This document shows, piece by piece, positions 59,974-64,000 of a DNA stretch of 64,000 bases. The number at the start of each line of letters is the position of its first letter. The stretch's first letter is position 1. The DNA comes from JAQWBS01 sp047975765 (GTDB lineage: Bacteria; Pseudomonadota; Alphaproteobacteria; RF32; CAG-239): the NCBI GenBank assembly GCA_047975765.1, contig JBKEEF010000002.1:302397-366396 (forward strand). Direction: 5' to 3'. The notes below the pieces were generated by a model. The model searched no databases. It saw only the letters and a program-made list of their open reading frames with translations, and was not told where the DNA came from. Made by a program: the position numbers and the translations under genes.

Positions 59974-60643
59974 CCCATGAACCAGTGTCATCAAGATAAT
60001 CAGTGATATTTGGTGCAGCCTTCGAAATGCAAGAAACACTTCTGCTGAGCCAAAGGAAAAATTCAGTAAATTTCAAACCTGTCAATCTTTTAGGAGGGAG
60101 AACTGAAAATTTAGCAAGTTTTTCAAGGTTTGCTCCTTGTGTTCCTACAGCATGGACGACGACTTTTTTATTCTGTTGTGCATAGCGACATTTTTCTGCA
60201 ATAATTTCCCAGTCATAATCTGTTGGTTCACCATCACTGATAAGGAAAATCCATGGGCGTTTGGAAGTAATACCACAACTATCATATAGACATTTTTGTT
60301 CTTCTATTTTTTGCAAAGCAAGTTCCATAGCTTTGCCTAGGGGTGTTAAGCCATCGGCTTCCATGATTGGGGCATCAAAGTTCATCGCATCAATCCAATC
60401 CGAAGCCGTAATAGCTTGGTCTTTCCCAAAAGCTTTGATGATAAGGAGCTGGACACGTGAACTGGCATCAATATCGTCTTTAAGCTCATTTTCAAGTGCT
60501 TTAAGACCCATATTAAGTTGTTTAATCGGCTCGCCTCTCATTGAACCTGAACAGTCTAAAACCAGTACACAAGGTGTTCTCTCGTTTGCATTGTCTGCAA
60601 ATTCAACATAAGGAATTATATCATCAGAATATGAATTGGACAT
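59963..60643 (-). CDS. vWA domain protein, TerY-like
   Basis: The von Willebrand A fold has an intact metal site: VLDCSGSMRGEP (DxSxS), GLTPLGKA (Thr) and ISDGEPTDYDW (Asp). The C-terminal FTEFFLWLSRSVSCISKA is a TerY hallmark. It is the first gene of the vWA-PP2C-kinase operon and may present substrates to the enzymes. No terC/terD genes are in the window. Confidence 0.88.
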   Translation of the reverse strand: MSNSYSDDIIPYVEFADNANERTPCVLVLDCSGSMRGEPIKQLNMGLKALENELKDDIDASSRVQLLIIKAFGKDQAITASDWIDAMNFDAPIMEADGLTPLGKAMELALQKIEEQKCLYDSCGITSKRPWIFLISDGEPTDYDWEIIAEKCRYAQQNKKVVVHAVGTQGANLEKLAKFSVLPPKRLTGLKFTEFFLWLSRSVSCISKAAPNITDYLDDTGSWDEK

Positions 60644-60668
60644 TAGTCTTTCCCAAGCATTTTAAAAA

Positions 60669-60818
60669 TTAATCAACTGGTTTTGGATATTGATGTGGAT
60701 AGCCACTTCCTTTATATGGTTCTGGAGCCGACATTTTTCCGCAACCGCTCATTCCAATCATCATAAAGGAAAGGATATAAACAATTAGTAACTTTTTAAA
60801 AATATTTTTAATTTTCAT
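60669..60818 (-). CDS. Small LptM-like lipoprotein, 49 aa
   Basis: A lipoprotein signal ending MSGC (Cys26) is followed by GKMSAPEPYKGSGYPHQYPKPVD, a Pro/Tyr-rich mature part like that of LptM/YifL, which helps LptD fold in the outer membrane. AAGGTATAAAAAGA lies before the ATG. LptM genes are usually next to lysA; this one is not, so the name is tentative. Confidence 0.6.
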   Translation of the reverse strand: MKIKNIFKKLLIVYILSFMMIGMSGCGKMSAPEPYKGSGYPHQYPKPVD

Positions 60819-60909
60819 TCTTTTTATACCTTTTCATTTGTATAAATAACACTTATAGGTATAATAAATACAAGTTATGGATTAAACAATATAAAAATAA
60901 GTTATCAAT

Positions 60910-61437
60910 ATGAAGAAAAGTTTATGGATTGTTTTTTTAGTGATGATTTTCAGCTTTGAAAATTTGCAAGCCCGTGAGATTGTCAATATATATCCAAAAT
61001 CAAGAGAACTCCCAAATAATATCATTTATCATGAATCTGGTAAAAAATATAAACTCACAGATTTTAAGGGCAAATTTGTATTGCTCGTTTTTTGGTCAAA
61101 AAAATGTTCTGTCTGCATCAAAGAATTAGATGATTTGAACAATTATAGTAATATTGTTAAAGATAATGGAATTAAGGTAATTCTTGTTTCGCCGTCAGAA
61201 GAATGGACAAGTTTTGGGCAAACAAAGAGATTTATGGAACGATTCGGAGCAAAAGACCTCGACGTCTATTGGGATGTGAACGGAGATTTAGCTTCAAGTT
61301 TTGGAATTTTTGCAACACCTCATAATGTTTTAATAAGTAGAGAAGGTCGAGAAATCGGCAGAATTCGAGGTGGTGCAGATTGGGATAAAGATGAAATAAT
61401 CGAATATATGTATAAAATTAAATCTAAACATGGGTAG
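60910..61437 (+). CDS. TlpA-like exported thioredoxin-fold protein
   Basis: A signal peptide (cut after LQA, residue 21) leads a thioredoxin fold with LTDFKGKFVLLVFWSKKCSVCIKELDDL, where CSVC is the redox site, and the cis-Pro loop FATPHNVLI. It should act as a periplasmic thiol oxidoreductase. The phosphoribosyltransferase gene starts 8 nt after its stop. Confidence 0.88.
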   Translation: MKKSLWIVFLVMIFSFENLQAREIVNIYPKSRELPNNIIYHESGKKYKLTDFKGKFVLLVFWSKKCSVCIKELDDLNNYSNIVKDNGIKVILVSPSEEWTSFGQTKRFMERFGAKDLDVYWDVNGDLASSFGIFATPHNVLISREGREIGRIRGGADWDKDEIIEYMYKIKSKHG

Positions 61438-61445
61438 GGTAAATT

Positions 61446-61871
61446 ATGGATAAAATATATATAACTTGGGATGATTTTCATAGAGATACAAAAAGACTTT
61501 GTGACAAGATTAAAAAACTTGGAAAGTTTGATAGGATTCTTGCTGTGAGTCGTGGAGGCTTAGTTCCTGCAGGTATTATCTCCTATGAAATGGATATTAG
61601 GAACGTTGAAGCAATCAGTGTTTCAAGCTATGACGGTGAAGTTTTGAGAGATTTTGAAGATATTAAAGTTTCTATCAATGTTGAAAATGTGGACGAAAAC
61701 ACACTTATTATTGATGATTTATCTGATACTGGAAATACTTTCAAGCTCTTGAGAAGTATTTTTCCAAAGGCAAAACTAGTGAGTGTTTATGTCAAAGAAG
61801 CCGGTAAGCCAGAAGCAGATGCCTTTCAAGAAGAAATGCCAAACAAATGGATTGTTTTCCCTTGGGATTAG
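61446..61871 (+). CDS. Purine (xanthine/hypoxanthine-type) phosphoribosyltransferase
   Basis: ILAVSRGGLVPAGIISYEM and the PRPP loop TLIIDDLSDTGNTFKLL define the type I PRT fold; the C-terminal hood KWIVFPWD resembles Gpt-like enzymes. At 141 aa it is a compact salvage enzyme that would turn xanthine, guanine or hypoxanthine into the nucleotide. It is cotranscribed with the TlpA-like gene. Confidence 0.85.
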   Translation: MDKIYITWDDFHRDTKRLCDKIKKLGKFDRILAVSRGGLVPAGIISYEMDIRNVEAISVSSYDGEVLRDFEDIKVSINVENVDENTLIIDDLSDTGNTFKLLRSIFPKAKLVSVYVKEAGKPEADAFQEEMPNKWIVFPWD

Positions 61872-61879
61872 GATCAAAT

Positions 61880-61907
61880 AATAAAGCGGCTTTTAAGCCG
61901 CTTTATT
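61880..61907. terminator. Bidirectional terminator
   Basis: AATAAAGCGGCTT pairs with AAGCCGCTTTATT around a 2-4 nt loop, between convergent genes. Confidence 0.85.
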
Positions 61908-61911
61908 CAAA

Positions 61912-62880
61912 TTAAAATTCTGGAAAGATATTCATACCTCGATGCATACGAGTCATTTGTGTTTCAATTGCTGTTGCAAGATTTAACTTACCACTTTTAA
62001 TAATTCCTCTAACCTGATCTCCTTTTGTTGTATCAGGGTTTGCAAAGAGATGAGAAATGAGAGGTTTTTTGATGCCCACCCCAACGAGTTGTTGGTGCAT
62101 AATTCCAAGCATTCCGCGAGAAAAGAGTTCATAAGCCAATTCTTCACTCATTGAGGTAGAAGAAGCATATTTAATTACAGAGTTAATTGCATCAATCACA
62201 TTATTTGCGTGAATGGTTGAAAGTACGAGGTGACCTGATGTTGCAGCACGTAAAACTTCACTGGCAGTTTCGGGGGTTCTAATTTCACCAACAAGAATAT
62301 ATCTTGGTTTGGTACGAAGTGCAGATTTCAAAGCCGCTCCCCAGTCACCACCAGGAGGGACCGTCTGCTTGCAAAGTCCAATTCCACCAGCAACAGATGA
62401 ATAAGTTCCATCCAGAGGCATTTCTGTTGGATCTTCAATCGTATATGCAAAACCACCTTCTGTGCTCAGATATTCCTTCAAAAGGCTTGAGATTGTGGTT
62501 GTTTTACCTTGTCCAGTTGGACCAGAACATAGAATTAAGCCATAGGAATTGCTCAGAGAAAGGAGGTGACGCGTTAACTCATTGCCAAAGCCAAGACTTG
62601 AAAATGGAGGAACTTTAACAGGCATACGACGAGCACAATATTGTGTGCCATAAATTGTTTCGGATTTTTCAACACGATAAAAGGATTTATTGTATAAAAC
62701 AGAATAGCTTGAGTTTTTTCCATCCCATGTTTCTTCAATCAACTTAAAAAAATCATCAAAATCATCAGCTTTTAAAACACGCAGACCATTTGGCGTGAAA
62801 TTATCTGGAATATATGCAACTTTATCAGGTGTAATGTAGATGTCTGAAAATTTCGTGTCATAAATTGTTTCACTTACCAT
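61912..62880 (-). CDS. PilT/DotB-like secretion or pilus ATPase
   Basis: Walker A SGPTGQGKTTTISS (about residues 118-131), the Asp box IEDPTEMP, Walker B-region RYILVGEIRTPETASEVLRAATSGHLVLSTIHAN with the His box define a GspE/PilT hexameric ATPase. The 322-aa form lacks a long N-domain, as in retraction ATPases and DotB. It lies beside two pilin genes on the same strand, so it probably powers a type IVb pilus or related system. Confidence 0.85.
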   Translation of the reverse strand: MVSETIYDTKFSDIYITPDKVAYIPDNFTPNGLRVLKADDFDDFFKLIEETWDGKNSSYSVLYNKSFYRVEKSETIYGTQYCARRMPVKVPPFSSLGFGNELTRHLLSLSNSYGLILCSGPTGQGKTTTISSLLKEYLSTEGGFAYTIEDPTEMPLDGTYSSVAGGIGLCKQTVPPGGDWGAALKSALRTKPRYILVGEIRTPETASEVLRAATSGHLVLSTIHANNVIDAINSVIKYASSTSMSEELAYELFSRGMLGIMHQQLVGVGIKKPLISHLFANPDTTKGDQVRGIIKSGKLNLATAIETQMTRMHRGMNIFPEF

Positions 62881-62995
62881 TTGTTTTTCCCCAAAGTTGT
62901 ATATTCAAGATATTCTACATTAAAATATACATAATTAATATTAAACATATATTAAATTGTAAAAATATCTAATTTATTACTTAGTAAGAGGTTTT

Positions 62996-63604
62996 CTAGT
63001 AAAAAGACATAACAATGGCACAGGTATGGCTTATGTTGTCATCTTTAGGGTCGCAATCACATTTTTGAGAGATTTCATCAATAGTGATGTTTTTATCAAG
63101 ATCACTAACATTATAATAAGTAAAAGCTCCTGAGGCACTTCCAATTCCAATTCTATATACATCAGAAAGCGTTGATTTTAAATCCTGTAGGGCAAGAGAC
63201 ATACAGTTCTCACGATTAAGTTTTGTTATCTTAATTTCAAAAATAGTTGATTCGACGATTGGAGAGGGGAGTCCACTGGGAACACTAATAATCAGATTTC
63301 CTCTTTTGGCATGTTCAATTGTGTAGTTGTCACCGTTTAACATCGCTGGAGAAACAAGGCTATATGCAATGGCACTTTCATTGTTTAAACCTTTATAGTG
63401 TCCTATATTTGAGTGAAATGCTCTGATATCATTAGCTAGAGAAACAACCTGTTCAAGAAGTTTCTGGCGTTCATATTTATTCATGAGCATTGGAAAGGCT
63501 TTAACACCCATCATTGTCATAATACTAAGAATAAGCAAAACTGCCATCAGTTCCAGCATGGAACGGCCTTTCTGATTGCTTATTTTTTCATATTTTTTAA
63601 TCAT
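62996..63604 (-). CDS. Type IV pilin-like protein
   Basis: KGRSMLELMAVLLILSIMTMMGVKAFP is a prepilin N-terminus: cleavage would follow Gly, with Glu at mature position 5 (SMLEL). The globular part has two Cys late in the chain (KCDCD region and HTC) that could form the pilin disulfide loop. The ATG at 63604 gives a 12-residue leader. It resembles PilS/type IVb pilins. Confidence 0.82.
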   Translation of the reverse strand: MIKKYEKISNQKGRSMLELMAVLLILSIMTMMGVKAFPMLMNKYERQKLLEQVVSLANDIRAFHSNIGHYKGLNNESAIAYSLVSPAMLNGDNYTIEHAKRGNLIISVPSGLPSPIVESTIFEIKITKLNRENCMSLALQDLKSTLSDVYRIGIGSASGAFTYYNVSDLDKNITIDEISQKCDCDPKDDNISHTCAIVMSFY

Positions 63605-63702
63605 GTAATACCCCATTATATATGATATGTTATAACCTATCACAAAAATATCTCAAATGTAAAGAATTCATATATTATACTTTAGTTATCATATTTAATC
63701 AT

Positions 63703-63728
63703 AAAAAAAAGCCCCACAATGTGGGGCT
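63703..63728 (-). terminator. Terminator of the distal pilin gene
   Basis: GCCCCAC pairs with GTGGGGC around a 3-nt loop; eight T follow on the minus strand. Confidence 0.85.
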
Positions 63729-63754
63729 CTTTAGAAGATTATTTTCTAGATTAA

Positions 63755-64000
63755 TTAGAAATATACCCATTGTACACTACAAGTGTTATTGGCAGTACCA
63801 CAAGAGCCACAAGCAGTATTTGCAGTAGCTAAACTCATAGGAAGACTATTACTTGCTACTGAAGTTCCAGCAGTTGTGGTAGCACTTGCATTCATTGAGG
63901 ACAAGCCCGCCGCTCCAGCACCCCAGTCAGAAGTTGCAAGATACATACAAGAAGATTTATTAAGACCTTGGAATTGCATGCTAAATCCGAGGTTGGCAAC
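63755..64000 (-). CDS. Second pilin-like protein (partial, C-terminal part)
   Basis: The frame is open to the window end. The visible 81 residues are Ala/Ser/Thr-rich (NASATTTAGTSVASN) and end with four Cys in CGSCGTANNTC plus an earlier SSCMYL, as in PilS-type pilins with a C-terminal disulfide loop. The start lies outside. It is 150 nt upstream of the other pilin gene, on the same strand. Confidence 0.65.
   Translation of the reverse strand, partial: VANLGFSMQFQGLNKSSCMYLATSDWGAGAAGLSSMNASATTTAGTSVASNSLPMSLATANTACGSCGTANNTCSVQWVYF

Noticed and set aside
1..64000. CRISPR array
   Set aside because: No series of identical 25-40 bp repeats with regular spacers was found; the short iterated motifs at 239 and 36988 are too small.

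Overview
The window is AT-rich bacterial DNA on the standard code. Gene content and order suggest an alphaproteobacterium, perhaps one of the low-GC gut or host-associated lineages. The supporting signs are an rpsB-tsf operon, parE, an mlaE-mlaF-radA-cvpA cluster, a SAM-II riboswitch (a class known mainly from alphaproteobacteria) and type IVb-like pilin genes. Genus cannot be read from the sequence.

Layout. 1-3243: a small defence-type island, with a DUF4297/Cap4-like nuclease and an SMC/ABC ATPase (Lamassu or ABC-3C type), both interrupted by single-base shifts in homopolymer runs. 3244-3892: a non-coding block with a 58-nt nested inverted repeat and a GC-richer stretch. 3893-28652: mostly core genes: apt with a nucleosidase, parE, rpsB-tsf, envelope proteins (polysaccharide deacetylase, LemA/DUF2207, FNT channel), an RhlE-type helicase, mutY, an MscS channel, a Skp-like protein, a SAM-II riboswitch with a short metK, and yjhX. 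28653-31191: an unusual locus with an initiator-like tRNA(CAU), an ATP-grasp gene, an opposed 48-codon gene sharing a protein segment with it, and a 3'-shortened B3/B4-domain gene. Between the last two lies what looks like a tandem cysteine-codon attenuator. 31273-36904: a lipoprotein, a MerR-controlled dxs, a cupin, a UDG-like protein and unknowns.

36950-43690: a serine-recombinase/DUF2924 element beside tRNA-Ser, carrying phage terminase remnants, an ATPase that has lost its Walker A region, and a HEPN-like gene. 43932-53619: a membrane spermidine-synthase-like protein, cvpA-radA-mlaF-mlaE, an SH3 protein, an M20 peptidase, tRNA-Arg and small unknowns. 54194-60643: a coiled-coil protein with an HNH-like C-terminus, nitronate monooxygenase, and a kinase/PP2C/vWA triad of the TerY-P kind. 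60669-64000: a small lipoprotein, a TlpA-like thioredoxin, a phosphoribosyltransferase, then a PilT/DotB-like ATPase and two pilins; the last runs off the window.

The strongest candidate for something undescribed is 30198-30657. A 21-codon leader with four Cys codons in a row is followed by three mutually exclusive pairings ending in an intrinsic terminator. A second leader with a Cys-Cys pair then overlaps helices that can hide or expose the Shine-Dalgarno of the 48-codon gene. Both layers would switch that gene on when cysteinyl-tRNA runs short. This is inferred from base pairing only.
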